Source: a virus
Virus record (IMG/VR): IMGVR_UViG_3300028173_000003
Coordinates: 58,709 to 122,708 of that record
Direction: 5' to 3' (one strand)
DNA: 64,000 nt
The position numbers and the translations under genes are program-made. This document shows positions 40,625-47,746 of the stretch, piece after piece (positions within the stretch are counted from its first letter, which is position 1; each line of letters starts with the position of its first letter). Below the pieces are notes generated by a model that was not told the DNA's origin, did not search any database, and saw nothing but the letters and a program-made list of their open reading frames with translations.

Positions 40625-40625
40625 T
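40597..40625 (+). promoter_or_regulatory. Sigma70-like promoter inside a gene end
   Basis: TTGCAA, 17 nt, TATAAT, overlapping the zinc-knuckle stop. Followed by GTATCTAGAAGTCGAG and a GAGGGGG ribosome site before ATG 40652. Confidence 0.72.
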
Positions 40626-40651
40626 GTATCTAGAAGTCGAGGGGGTTTAAA

Positions 40652-40699
40652 ATGGTAGCTGCAGCGTTGCTGTTACTTCTCATTGTTGTTGTTTATTAG
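40652..40699 (+). CDS. 15-residue hydrophobic micropeptide
   Basis: M-V-A-A-A-L-L-L-L-L-I-V-V-V-Y, then stop. It has its own promoter and a GAGGGGG site about 6-8 nt upstream, which argues it is translated. A single membrane span at most. Confidence 0.45.
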   Translation: MVAAALLLLLIVVVY

Positions 40700-40716
40700 G
40701 TGGTGGAATTTTTCCC

Positions 40717-40745
40717 TTGACCATCTGGCAAGGATGGGGTATAAT
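40717..40745 (+). promoter_or_regulatory. Sigma70-like promoter
   Basis: TTGACC, 17 nt, TATAAT, then GGGGTACACCAA as in the 44126/44543 promoters. Leads to the micro-ORF at 40777. Confidence 0.8.
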
Positions 40746-40776
40746 GGGGTACACCAAATGAGGGAAGGGGTTGAAA

Positions 40777-40866
40777 ATGATTGAGAATTTGATGTTGCGA
40801 TGTTGGTTTGGATGCCCGGCAATTTTACGTTGTACGTATCTTCATCTCATGGTATCATGTATCTAG
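40777..40866 (+). CDS. 29-residue micro-ORF
   Basis: Reads M-I-E-N-L-M-L-R-C-W-F-G-C, then hydrophobic with two more cysteines, ending in S-C-I. AAGGGG lies 6 nt upstream. The stop overlaps the next promoter's -10 region. Either a leader peptide or a small membrane peptide. Confidence 0.4.
   Translation: MIENLMLRCWFGCPAILRCTYLHLMVSCI
40830..40858 (+). promoter_or_regulatory. Sigma70-like promoter before moxR
   Basis: TTGTAC, 17 nt, TATCAT; followed by GTATCTAGAAG, as at 55874 and 57917. The leader to ATG 40942 is about 75 nt and carries no clear gene. Confidence 0.6.
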
Positions 40867-40941
40867 AAGTTGAGGGGATGGGTTGACAGGGTGTTGACTC
40901 GTTGTGGTTGATTGGTTCAAGAAAGAAAAGGAAGAATAAAA

Positions 40942-42162
40942 ATGGCTGGTATTAGTTTCAAGGCATTTCATGCAAGCGTTCGTGACGTGATTGAGTTCCC
41001 CGTACTTATCCGTGGTGCTCACGGAATCGGTAAGTCTGAGGTTGTCTATGCGTTTGCCCGAGATACAGCATATGACGAAGAGACGGGGCGACCTGTCGTT
41101 TTGGTTGACGGGATGACTCCGTACTCTGTGGTGGAGCGACGAGCGTCACAAATGACGGAAGGTGACTTGATTGGTATGCCAGATGCCAATCCTGATCTTT
41201 CTCCAATCCTCCAGTACAAGACTACTGCGTGGTGTGCTCCCGACTGGCTCGTCGAGGCTTGTGAGAAGCCTGTCCTACTCTTCCTTGACGAGGTTGACCG
41301 AGCGACGACAGAGGTACGGCAGGGCTTGTTCGAGCTTGCCGACTCTCGGAAGATCTATGGCAAAAAGTTGCACAAAGGAACGATGATCTTTGCAGCAGTC
41401 AATGGCGGGCAGAATGGCGACGCCTATCAGGTGAATGACATGGACCCTGCCGAGCTTGACCGTTGGACCGTGTTTGATGTCGATCCTACCGTTGAGGACT
41501 GGCTCAACTGGGCGAAGGATGATGGAAAGGGTAATCGTCGGATTAGTCCTGTCATCTACGACTTCATCGTTCACAACAACGGACACTTGGAGCACAATGG
41601 GGCTTATGATCCGAAGAATGTGTATCCTTCTCGCCGGTCTTGGGATCGGCTTGACAGGGCACTGAAGTTGAACGGGCTCATTGACGATGTTCTCGAAAAC
41701 AAGGACGCTCATATCGTGCGTGTCGTCAACATCGCCACCGGCTTTGTTGGATTCGAGGCTGCGATGTCCTTCTCGGACCATATCCGAAAGTACAAGTCGG
41801 TTGTCAAGTTCGAGGATATTCTTGATAGGGGCAAGTTCGAGTTGACCAAGGATTTCCTCTTGAACGATCACTTGGCGATGATTGACAAGATGGATGCGGC
41901 CAAAGTCTTCGAGAGTAACATCCCCGAGGCTCGGATGAAGAACTTGTGCGAGTACTTTGTCAGCCTTCCTTCCGAGATCGGAATGAAGCTCACCGACTTG
42001 TTGATGGCCAAGGATACCTTGGATGTCAGCGGGAAGGATGGGGATGGAAACATTCGGAGGTTCATGAACACCGAGACGAGCAAGGGGCTTACCCACAAGA
42101 TCTTCGTCGAAGTGCTCCTTGGAGAACAGTCCAAGAAGGAGAATGAAGATAAGAGCGAGTAG
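40942..42162 (+). CDS. MoxR-type AAA+ ATPase
   Basis: 406 aa from ATG 40942 (AGGAAG upstream; a TTG at 40912 is rejected). Walker A G25-A-H-G-I-G-K31-S, Walker B L-L-F-L-D-E-V-D, sensor region A-A-V-N-G-G. MoxR ATPases act with VWA-domain proteins as chaperones that activate or remodel complexes; a VWA partner is at 44602. Codons are visibly richer in G/C than neighbouring genes (many GAG, CTC, GTC), suggesting high expression or a different origin. A strong hairpin follows. Confidence 0.85.
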   Translation: MAGISFKAFHASVRDVIEFPVLIRGAHGIGKSEVVYAFARDTAYDEETGRPVVLVDGMTPYSVVERRASQMTEGDLIGMPDANPDLSPILQYKTTAWCAPDWLVEACEKPVLLFLDEVDRATTEVRQGLFELADSRKIYGKKLHKGTMIFAAVNGGQNGDAYQVNDMDPAELDRWTVFDVDPTVEDWLNWAKDDGKGNRRISPVIYDFIVHNNGHLEHNGAYDPKNVYPSRRSWDRLDRALKLNGLIDDVLENKDAHIVRVVNIATGFVGFEAAMSFSDHIRKYKSVVKFEDILDRGKFELTKDFLLNDHLAMIDKMDAAKVFESNIPEARMKNLCEYFVSLPSEIGMKLTDLLMAKDTLDVSGKDGDGNIRRFMNTETSKGLTHKIFVEVLLGEQSKKENEDKSE

Positions 42163-42172
42163 TAACTATTTC

Positions 42173-42223
42173 CCCGTACAGATGGAAAGGGCAACATTAT
42201 AGTGCAACATTCATCTGTACGGG
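42173..42223 (+). terminator. Perfect 12-bp hairpin after moxR
   Basis: CCCGTACAGATG at 42173-42184 pairs fully with CATCTGTACGGG at 42212-42223; loop of 27 nt. The T tract after it is short (CATTTTC). Terminator or processing stem between moxR and the tRNA. Confidence 0.6.
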
Positions 42224-42230
42224 CATTTTC

Positions 42231-42303
42231 TGATCCATATCCCAATTGGCAGGGAGCTTCACTGTTAATGAAGAGGTTGTTAGTTCGAGTCTAACTGGAT
42301 CAG
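42231..42303 (+). tRNA. tRNA-Asn (GTT)
   Basis: Seven-bp acceptor TGATCCA/TGGATCA, D stem TCCC/GGGA, anticodon stem CTTCA/TGAAG with loop CTGTTAA (anticodon GTT), T arm GTTAG-TTCGAGT-CTAAC. Discriminator G; the CCA end is not encoded. Confidence 0.92.
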
Positions 42304-42305
42304 CC

Positions 42306-43007
42306 TTAAATTCTTTTTGGGATTTCTTTTAAAGAGATAAGTTCGTGATCGAATTCCCAATGACAATTACGACACAAGACTAATAAATTTGAAGGATCGT
42401 TTACTTCTTTTATAAGGGCCTCGTCAGGATATGAAGAAACTGGCTTGATGTGACACAATTCGATGTGTTTATCATACCCACAATTTTGACAAGGTTGTTT
42501 TGTAAGTGACTTGTTCCAAGATCGACAAAAGGCCCTGACATGAGCGTGAGCCCAAGAAGGATGTTTGTCTTTAACAGATGATGTTTCTCTATATTTTTTG
42601 ATAGGAGTGTTCTTTGTTTTTTCTTTTGTGCTATTATGAGTACAATCGATGCAAATTCCGCTCTTATTTCTAGAAGGGTCTCTTGAGATTTCTTTGTTAC
42701 ATTGAGTACAATATCTCTTTGGTAAGTTTGGTCCTCTTTTTCTTGTTTGTCTAATTGTTCTTTGGTCTAGCTCTTCCTTTTGTTTGGACTTGCACGAAGA
42801 ACATACGATTCTTTGGTCTTTGTAGTTTTTTCTATCAACAGGATTCCCGCAATGAGTGCATGTAATTGTTTTTAATTTGCACTTTGGATATTTTTTGTTA
42901 TTATAGGAGGCAGCACAACTACGGTTACAAAAGTGATTGGGGGATTTTCTAATTTCAGTATCGCTTTTATCAAATTCGGTTCCACAATGAAGACAGGTTA
43001 CTAACAT
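42306..43007 (-). CDS. HNH endonuclease with zinc fingers, the only clear minus-strand gene
   Basis: 233 aa on the reverse strand, from ATG 43005-43007 with AAGGAAAA upstream. Four or more C-x2-C pairs (C-L-H-C-G, C-T-H-C-G, C-S-S-C, C-T-Q-C), then the HNH core C-Q-N-C-G, E-L-C-H-I-K, N-L-L-V-L-C-R-N-C-H. It ends 3 nt from tRNA-Asn and starts 73 nt from tRNA-Arg. Opposite strand, low GC and tRNA flanks mark it as an inserted homing endonuclease. Confidence 0.85.
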   Translation of the reverse strand: MLVTCLHCGTEFDKSDTEIRKSPNHFCNRSCAASYNNKKYPKCKLKTITCTHCGNPVDRKNYKDQRIVCSSCKSKQKEELDQRTIRQTRKRGPNLPKRYCTQCNKEISRDPSRNKSGICIDCTHNSTKEKTKNTPIKKYRETSSVKDKHPSWAHAHVRAFCRSWNKSLTKQPCQNCGYDKHIELCHIKPVSSYPDEALIKEVNDPSNLLVLCRNCHWEFDHELISLKEIPKRI

Positions 43008-43079
43008 ATTATATTTTCCTTTTGTTGTTATATAGTAAATAGTTTGCAATAAAGGAAACGACCTAACATTTTTACTTAT

Positions 43080-43152
43080 GCCCTCGTTGTCTAATGGATA
43101 AGGCCCTGCGCTTCTATCGCAGTTTTTGAAGGTTCGAGTCCTTCCGAGGGTA
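43080..43152 (+). tRNA. tRNA-Arg (TCT)
   Basis: Acceptor GCCCTCG/CGAGGGT (one G-U), anticodon stem CTGCG/CGCAG with loop CTTCTAT (TCT), T arm GAAGG-TTCGAGT-CCTTC. Reads AGA, a frequent codon in this AT-rich genome. Confidence 0.92.
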
Positions 43153-43186
43153 CTCTAAGTCGTTGATATCATTACACATTTTCCCA

Positions 43187-43215
43187 TTGACAATTGGTTC
43201 CACTCGTGGTAAGAT
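43187..43215 (+). promoter_or_regulatory. Sigma70-like promoter
   Basis: TTGACA, 17 nt, TAAGAT, upstream of the three small membrane genes; the leader has CCGAGGA before ATG 43254. Confidence 0.7.
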
Positions 43216-43253
43216 GTGTATACCAAGTGAGGGACAACATCACCGAGGACAAA

Positions 43254-43442
43254 ATGAAAAGTATCTTATCATATCTATTAGGAGCAGCAACGACTTCTTC
43301 TGTGTTTCTGGCGGTAATGTTTGGAGTGCTTGGACAACTTACGACACTTTTATGGATATTAGCAGCAATGTTTGTAATACTTTCGTTCTCATTTCTGGTA
43401 AAGTATATCGACAAGAAGTATCAAGAAGAAGAAGGTAATTAA
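43254..43442 (+). CDS. Small membrane protein, two spans
   Basis: 62 aa from ATG 43254. Two hydrophobic segments (Y-L-L-G-A-A-T-T-S-S-V-F-L-A and T-L-L-W-I-L-A-A-M-F-V-I-L), then a basic/acidic tail Y-I-D-K-K-Y-Q-E-E-E. First of three membrane genes under one promoter. Confidence 0.62.
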   Translation: MKSILSYLLGAATTSSVFLAVMFGVLGQLTTLLWILAAMFVILSFSFLVKYIDKKYQEEEGN

Positions 43443-43628
43443 ATGTTGAACAAGGTTGTGTGTGCATTTACACTAGTTTTCATCGCACTAATTGCTCTCA
43501 ATTTTGGAATCGCCTTATTGTGGTATGCATTCCCCGCAGTAAAGACGCTTCCATATAGTGTTGCGGTCTCTAGTATCTCGGCGGGATTTCTGGTATCACT
43601 TGCTGTAGATTCTCCTTTCAGGAGGTAA
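43443..43628 (+). CDS. Small membrane protein
   Basis: 61 aa starting directly after the previous stop. M-L-N-K-V-V start, two spans, and P-Y-S-V-A-V between them; the start and P-Y-S motif recur in the next gene. Confidence 0.62.
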   Translation: MLNKVVCAFTLVFIALIALNFGIALLWYAFPAVKTLPYSVAVSSISAGFLVSLAVDSPFRR

Positions 43629-43632
43629 TTAA

Positions 43633-43815
43633 ATGTTGAACAAGGTTGTCTTCGTTATCGCACTTTTGGTAATTTGTCTTTGTGCGTTTATATTTGGGTT
43701 GATGATATTGGTTATGGTATTCCCAGTAATTGAAACAATACCATATTCAAGTCTGGTGGTTGGATTTTTAATTGGAACAATGTTGTCAATGGTAGTTCCT
43801 TGGCATCGAGAATAG
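43633..43815 (+). CDS. Small membrane protein, paralogue of the previous gene
   Basis: 60 aa behind AGGAGG. Same M-L-N-K-V-V start, and F-P-V-I-E-T-I-P-Y-S where the neighbour has F-P-A-V-K-T-L-P-Y-S. A tandem duplicate. Possibly holin-like or membrane-modifying; not determined. Confidence 0.62.
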   Translation: MLNKVVFVIALLVICLCAFIFGLMILVMVFPVIETIPYSSLVVGFLIGTMLSMVVPWHRE

Positions 43816-43882
43816 AGATCATATTAAATGAAGTTACCCTTATTGTATGGGGTGGGCGAGGTATATATAAGGTGCCTTGCAC

Positions 43883-43904
43883 GATAGATGGGTGGTTATC
43901 TATC
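43883..43904 (+). promoter_or_regulatory. Short hairpin in the leader of the next gene
   Basis: GATAGAT at 43883-43889 pairs with ATCTATC at 43898-43904 (8-nt loop). It lies between an AT-rich box (TATATATAA) and ATG 43930. No good -35 is seen. Confidence 0.35.
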
Positions 43905-43929
43905 ACATTTTCATCATCGAGAACAAAAA

Positions 43930-44118
43930 ATGGAACAAAACATCAGAGTAGGAACAATCATCTATCACAAAACAAATAAACAATATGGTGTTGTTTATAA
44001 GATAGATAATTACAGTCGTACTGTGCGGATTTTGTGGGGAAAATCCAAATTCTTGGTAGGGCATTCTATTAGGTGTCTTTACGAGTATCATAACTATTAT
44101 CAAATCATCATCGAATAA
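43930..44118 (+). CDS. VGD-family tiny protein
   Basis: 62 aa from ATG 43930. Head N-I-R-V-G-T-I-I-Y-H, then Y-G-V-V-Y-K-I, V-R-I-L-W-G, tail Y-Y-Q-I-I-I-E. Its last codons lie inside a 67-bp repeat shared with 44522-44588. Confidence 0.7.
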   Translation: MEQNIRVGTIIYHKTNKQYGVVYKIDNYSRTVRILWGKSKFLVGHSIRCLYEYHNYYQIIIE

Positions 44119-44171
44119 TTTTCCATTGACCATCCAGGTAGGATGTGCTATTATAGGGTACACCAATTGAG
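44105..44171 (+). repeat. 67-bp promoter repeat, first copy
   Basis: Matches 44522-44588 except at two positions. It spans the upstream gene's last codons, the whole promoter and the start of the leader (GGGTACACCAATTGAG). Confidence 0.9.
44126..44154 (+). promoter_or_regulatory. Sigma70-like promoter
   Basis: TTGACC, 17 nt, TATTAT, inside the 67-bp repeat. Drives the gene at 44185. Confidence 0.78.
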
Positions 44172-44184
44172 GAGTATTTTCAAG

Positions 44185-44535
44185 ATGAAGTATGAAAAGG
44201 AAATCCATGAAGCTATGGATAATGAAAAGTTTGGATTTCTTAGCGGGCTTTCGTTAAAAGAACAAGAAGAAGTTGTCAATGATTTTATTGATCTAAAGAT
44301 TTCGAGCCGAAAAGACTTGACAGACAAGCAGTTTGTCAATCTTGCAGAACTATATGTTCGTTTGACAAAAGATCTTTCAATCAAATTTATGGACAGCTTT
44401 TTGCAAACTCCTTCTCTTACTTTTAAAGAAATTGTTCATAATGTTTCTCGACTCATGAGGGTTCAAACTACCCTCGGTATTTGCCATACAATTTATGTCG
44501 AGAGAACTTTCGATCCGAAATTCATCATCGAATAG
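44185..44535 (+). CDS. Hypothetical helical protein
   Basis: 116 aa from ATG 44185. All-helical composition with L-S-L-K-E-Q-E-E-V-V-N-D and L-A-E-L-Y-V-R-L-T-K-D. It ends F-I-I-E like the VGD gene upstream, because both ends lie in the repeat. Unrecognised. Confidence 0.6.
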   Translation: MKYEKEIHEAMDNEKFGFLSGLSLKEQEEVVNDFIDLKISSRKDLTDKQFVNLAELYVRLTKDLSIKFMDSFLQTPSLTFKEIVHNVSRLMRVQTTLGICHTIYVERTFDPKFIIE

Positions 44536-44588
44536 TTTCCCATTGACCATCCAGGTAGGATGTGCTATTATAGGGTACACCAATTGAG
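44522..44588 (+). repeat. 67-bp promoter repeat, second copy
   Basis: Second copy, 417 bp after the first. Conservation through coding end, promoter and leader suggests a recent duplication. Confidence 0.9.
44543..44571 (+). promoter_or_regulatory. Sigma70-like promoter
   Basis: TTGACC, 17 nt, TATTAT; drives the VWA metallopeptidase gene at 44602. Confidence 0.78.
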
Positions 44589-44601
44589 ACAGAGGCAGAA
44601 C

Positions 44602-45852
44602 ATGGCTTACGATCTTCAGAAAAGCATTTACTCTTTACTTAGGGACCAGCCCTTTTTTAGTGTCTTCTCTCGCATGGTCGAGAAGAAGGCAACCAAAGGG
44701 ATCCCAACGGCAGGAGTACGAGTAACTAATGATGGTTATTTCGAGATGGCATACAATCCCGACTTCTTTGAGAACATTGGGGGAGAAGGGGTTAGTGAGG
44801 AAGTTCGTGATCGATATCGCAAGGGCGTTTTGATGCACGAATTCTATCACATCATTCTTGGTCACATTACAACTCGCAGGCCAGGAGAGAAGGATGATGC
44901 TCATACTGCCAAGTTGTGGAATTATGCCACAGACATGGCAATCAACTCCCACATCCCTAATGAGCTACCTGATTTTGCGCTTCTTCCTGGGCGTGGTCCG
45001 TTTGCGGACTTCCCAACTATGCAAAGTTCCGAGTTCTACTACAACAAGATTCGAGAGATGTCAGACGAAGAGCAGAAGAACAAGATGGGAGAAGGTGAAG
45101 AAGGCCAGATGGACGATCATGGCGAGTGGGGAGAAGGAAATGGGAATGGAGAAGGAGAAGGAAAAGAAGGTAATGGGCCTGTTACTGACGGGAGCACTTT
45201 GAAGGAAATGGCAGAAAATCGCCTGAAGGAGATGTTGAAGAAGTCCACTCAGGAAGTATCACAGTCTTCGCAGGGTTGGGGAAATATCAGTCAGGAAATC
45301 CAGAAGCACATTATGGATATGATTCGTCCTGCCGTTGTTGATTGGGCTCGCTATCTTCGATACTTTGTCAAGAAGTCGCAAAGGACAAGTAGGCGAAGCA
45401 CTGTAAGGCGATTGAGTAGGCGAACGCCTTACATCCATCCTGGAAAGGTCGTCAAGCGACAGGCAAAGATCGCTGTTAGCATTGATCAGTCTGGCTCTGT
45501 TGATGATCTGTTGCTTGCCAAGTTCTTCAATGAACTCAACGGCTTGGCAGAACACGCAGACTTCACCGTAGTTCCTTTCGATCATGTTGTCCAGACGGAT
45601 GAGGTTTTTGAGTGGAAGCAGGGGAAAAAGATGATGCCGAAGCGCGTTAGTTGTGGAGGTACAGATTTTGACGCTCCTACAGATTATGTCAATGGTCTTG
45701 TCTTTGATGGGCATATCGTCTTGACAGATATGTATGCGCCTAAGCCTGGGCCGTCAAAATGTCAGAGAATGTGGATTGTACCAATGGAACAGAAGGAGCG
45801 TCCTTTCTTTGATACCAATGAAGTAAAGATTTATATTCCACACGATATGTAG
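44602..45852 (+). CDS. Putative metallopeptidase with VWA-like domain (DUF2201 type)
   Basis: 416 aa. N-terminal zinc motif H79-E-F-Y-H83 followed by L-G-H88; a Gly/Glu/Asn-rich linker at about 165-200; C-terminal VWA domain with the MIDAS start D295-Q-S-G-S299 and a later T-D. This layout is that of VWA-like metallopeptidase proteins paired with MoxR ATPases, matching the ATPase at 40942. Both share the higher-GC codon style. The target is unknown; phage assembly or host-complex remodelling is possible. Confidence 0.82.
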   Translation: MAYDLQKSIYSLLRDQPFFSVFSRMVEKKATKGIPTAGVRVTNDGYFEMAYNPDFFENIGGEGVSEEVRDRYRKGVLMHEFYHIILGHITTRRPGEKDDAHTAKLWNYATDMAINSHIPNELPDFALLPGRGPFADFPTMQSSEFYYNKIREMSDEEQKNKMGEGEEGQMDDHGEWGEGNGNGEGEGKEGNGPVTDGSTLKEMAENRLKEMLKKSTQEVSQSSQGWGNISQEIQKHIMDMIRPAVVDWARYLRYFVKKSQRTSRRSTVRRLSRRTPYIHPGKVVKRQAKIAVSIDQSGSVDDLLLAKFFNELNGLAEHADFTVVPFDHVVQTDEVFEWKQGKKMMPKRVSCGGTDFDAPTDYVNGLVFDGHIVLTDMYAPKPGPSKCQRMWIVPMEQKERPFFDTNEVKIYIPHDM

Positions 45853-45858
45853 GGAAAG

Positions 45859-46071
45859 ATGAAATCTGCAGGAAATGTCAAGGCTGGCGATATTATTGTC
45901 TGGAAAAGTGGTAATAATATCGCCAACTCTGTGGTAATTAAAGTTGAACTAGACCGTTTTGCATTAAGTGAAGTTATAGAAATCAAAAACTATGGAGAGA
46001 AGCGAAGTGGATTTTTAAATAAAGAGAAAACAAAAATTAGTATAAAAACTTTGAAGACTACAAAAGACTAA
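45859..46071 (+). CDS. VGD-family tiny protein
   Basis: 70 aa behind GGGAAAG. Head N-V-K-A-G-D-I-I-V-W-K, then N-S-V-V-I-K-V, a basic tail ending L-K-T-T-K-D. Confidence 0.7.
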   Translation: MKSAGNVKAGDIIVWKSGNNIANSVVIKVELDRFALSEVIEIKNYGEKRSGFLNKEKTKISIKTLKTTKD

Positions 46072-46083
46072 AGTGGAACGACT

Positions 46084-46140
46084 ATGCCTCCAATTTTTGG
46101 CAAGTTATTGACGTATATGGACCCAAAGAATAATGAATAA
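46084..46140 (+). CDS. Possible 18-residue peptide
   Basis: ATG 46084 to TAA 46140; proline-rich start and acidic end. The ribosome site is weak and no promoter is visible, so it may be spacer. It overlaps the next start. Confidence 0.22.
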   Translation: MPPIFGKLLTYMDPKNNE

Positions 46141-46423
46141 AAGAGTTAGACAATTGGTTCATGACATAAAGTCTCTTAAAGTTGGAGATGTCGTTATCTA
46201 CAGGAGAGGTTCAGATAGGTGTATTGGGTATACAATTATAACAGAAGTTGGAGAACTTATTCGTTGGAAGACCAACATTATATCGAATAGAAACGACTTC
46301 TTCCTTGGAAAAGGTTGTGAAGAAAAGTATCGTTTGATCAGTTATGCCAAAAGACAAAACAGTTCTACTCCTGGATTAGTTTGGGATCCTATTTATGTGA
46401 TTAAAGTTGATGAAGATGTTTGA
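46133..46423 (+). CDS. VGD-family small protein
   Basis: 96 aa. Basic helix first (K-R-V-R-Q-L-V-H), then L-K-V-G-D-V-V-I-Y-R-R-G and Y-T-I-I-T-E-V; ends V-I-K-V-D-E-D. Overlaps the next gene by 14 nt. Confidence 0.68.
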   Translation: MNKRVRQLVHDIKSLKVGDVVIYRRGSDRCIGYTIITEVGELIRWKTNIISNRNDFFLGKGCEEKYRLISYAKRQNSSTPGLVWDPIYVIKVDEDV

Positions 46424-46685
46424 TGTCAAAAACTTAAATGTAGGAGACATCCTCGTTTGGAAAACCATAGGTGGAAAAGTTACTTACACCACAATTTTAG
46501 GCATGTACGGAGAAGACCTCTCCAAAAAATATGTAGCTAGGAGTTTTTTAATTAATGTTGGCATGTTCGATGAAGTGGATAAGATATTCTCCATAATAAA
46601 CTTAGAAGAGTGGCAAGAAAAAAGAGTAGACTTGGAAGATTATTGGCAGTTAGTTGACATTATCACTTCGGAGAAGAAGCAATGA
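46410..46685 (+). CDS. VGD-family small protein
   Basis: 91 aa from ATG 46410 (ATG 46416 is equally possible). N-L-N-V-G-D-I-L-V-W-K, then Y-T-T-I-L-G-M, and a longer acidic second half ending W-Q-L-V-D-I-I. Sister of the 46133 and 45859 genes by the V-W-K strand. Confidence 0.65.
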   Translation: MKMFDVKNLNVGDILVWKTIGGKVTYTTILGMYGEDLSKKYVARSFLINVGMFDEVDKIFSIINLEEWQEKRVDLEDYWQLVDIITSEKKQ

Positions 46686-46858
46686 ATCAAACATTACGAC
46701 AATTTGCAATCGTGAACCTATCCCTCATCTTGTCAAAGCTTTCGGTTGCAGAAGAAAAGGCATCAGCCCCAACAACCGAATTGTCAGGATCTGTTGAACA
46801 ACCGGCACAACAGACAGAACCTCCAAAGAAGAGTAATCCTATCGGGTTTTGCAGGTAA
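46682..46858 (+). CDS. Small hypothetical protein, possibly exported
   Basis: 58 aa, ATGA overlap. A moderately hydrophobic N-terminus (F-A-I-V-N-L-S-L-I-L-S) followed by a Pro/Gln/Glu-rich tail. A signal-like start is possible but weak. Not VGD. Confidence 0.45.
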   Translation: MNQTLRQFAIVNLSLILSKLSVAEEKASAPTTELSGSVEQPAQQTEPPKKSNPIGFCR

Positions 46859-46862
46859 AACC

Positions 46863-47075
46863 ATGAATCATCGAGATATTATGTTAAAGGTAGGAGATAT
46901 TATTTGCTTCCATGTCGAAAGTTTCGACACTAAAGAACAAGAGACATATGAAACATATATTGTCATCTTTGCAGATGAAAAAAAGGTCAAGACAAGGTGT
47001 GTGCAAACTGAGAAAATTGACATAGATAGTCAAGGTCTTCACGAGGGTGAAATTTTAATTAAAATTGCTCATTGA
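46863..47075 (+). CDS. VGD-family tiny protein
   Basis: 70 aa from ATG 46863 (ATG 46881 gives M-L-K-V-G-D directly). Head L-K-V-G-D-I-I-C-F-H, then Y-I-V-I-F-A-D, V-K-T-R-C-V. The -35 of the next promoter overlaps its last codons. Confidence 0.68.
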   Translation: MNHRDIMLKVGDIICFHVESFDTKEQETYETYIVIFADEKKVKTRCVQTEKIDIDSQGLHEGEILIKIAH

Positions 47076-47100
47076 CAATCGGTCTCTGCCATGGTATGAT
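47072..47100 (+). promoter_or_regulatory. Sigma70-like promoter
   Basis: TTGACA, 17 nt, TATGAT, then a 43-nt leader with TAAGGA before the deaminase gene. Confidence 0.75.
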
Positions 47101-47143
47101 GTTCTTGATTGGTAAGGGAAATAAACAATAAGGACATCAAAAA

Positions 47144-47551
47144 ATGAAGATAAAGCATCTTTCCAATAAGCAGAGAGCATACATAGAGCTTTGTAAGCGG
47201 GTTGCACTACAGAGTGATCATCCATTTCAGAAGCACGGAGCAGCACTCGTCAAGGGAGGAAAAGTAATTAACACTTCCTTTAATCGAAATCAGTTCAACA
47301 AGTTTGCACAGAGGTTTTGGTACAAAGATAATGGACATGGGACAATCCATGCAGAGATTGGAGCAATCTTGAATGTTGATCGTTCCATCACAGAAGGGGC
47401 AACCATCTATGTTGTAAGAATTGGTAGAGCAGATGGGATTATGAAAAACAGTAAGCCATGCGATATGTGTGCTGCCGTAATGAAGTTTGCAGGGATCAAG
47501 AGAGTTATTTATTCCTACAAGGATGGTGTGTTTTGTCAGAACAAGATCTAA
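47144..47551 (+). CDS. Cytidine/dCMP deaminase-family enzyme
   Basis: 135 aa. Zinc site H69-A-E71 and P-C106-x2-C109; E71 is the catalytic glutamate. The size fits phage dCMP deaminases (about 130-190 aa), which make dUMP for thymidylate synthase, here ThyX. The substrate (dCMP versus cytidine or an RNA base) cannot be read from the motifs. The next gene begins within its end. Confidence 0.82.
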   Translation: MKIKHLSNKQRAYIELCKRVALQSDHPFQKHGAALVKGGKVINTSFNRNQFNKFAQRFWYKDNGHGTIHAEIGAILNVDRSITEGATIYVVRIGRADGIMKNSKPCDMCAAVMKFAGIKRVIYSYKDGVFCQNKI

Positions 47552-47745
47552 AATTCAAAGTAGGAGATATCATATGGGACATTGACATAAAATGTTATGG
47601 GTATATCTTCAAAATTGACAGTGACAAGGAATACAGAAGATTTCCTCTCTATTGTTGTCGTTATTTCCCTAAGATTAGACATTCCAATTTCTCTCATACC
47701 TCCATCAGAGAGAAAGAATCAATTCTCATTTCAAGGTTGAATTGA
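47533..47745 (+). CDS. VGD-family tiny protein, TTG start
   Basis: 70 aa from TTG 47533, with AAGGATGG 8 nt upstream; no ATG is nearby. Head L-K-F-K-V-G-D-I-I-W-D, then Y-G-Y-I-F-K-I-D-S, tail E-S-I-L-I-S-R-L-N. Confidence 0.65.
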   Translation: MSEQDLKFKVGDIIWDIDIKCYGYIFKIDSDKEYRRFPLYCCRYFPKIRHSNFSHTSIREKESILISRLN

Positions 47746-47746
47746 C

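Noticed and set aside
41275-42096. 273-residue reverse-strand frame
   Set aside because: It is the antisense shadow of the MoxR ATPase, which has clear Walker motifs; GC-rich codons lengthen antisense frames.
42231-43152. Possible prophage attachment site at the tRNA genes
   Set aside because: No integrase and no matching direct repeats were seen; the HNH gene explains the insertion.
46746-46862. N-terminal extension of the VGD gene at 46863
   Set aside because: The Gln/Arg-rich extension is the shadow of the 46682 gene; family heads begin near the ATG at 46863 or 46881.
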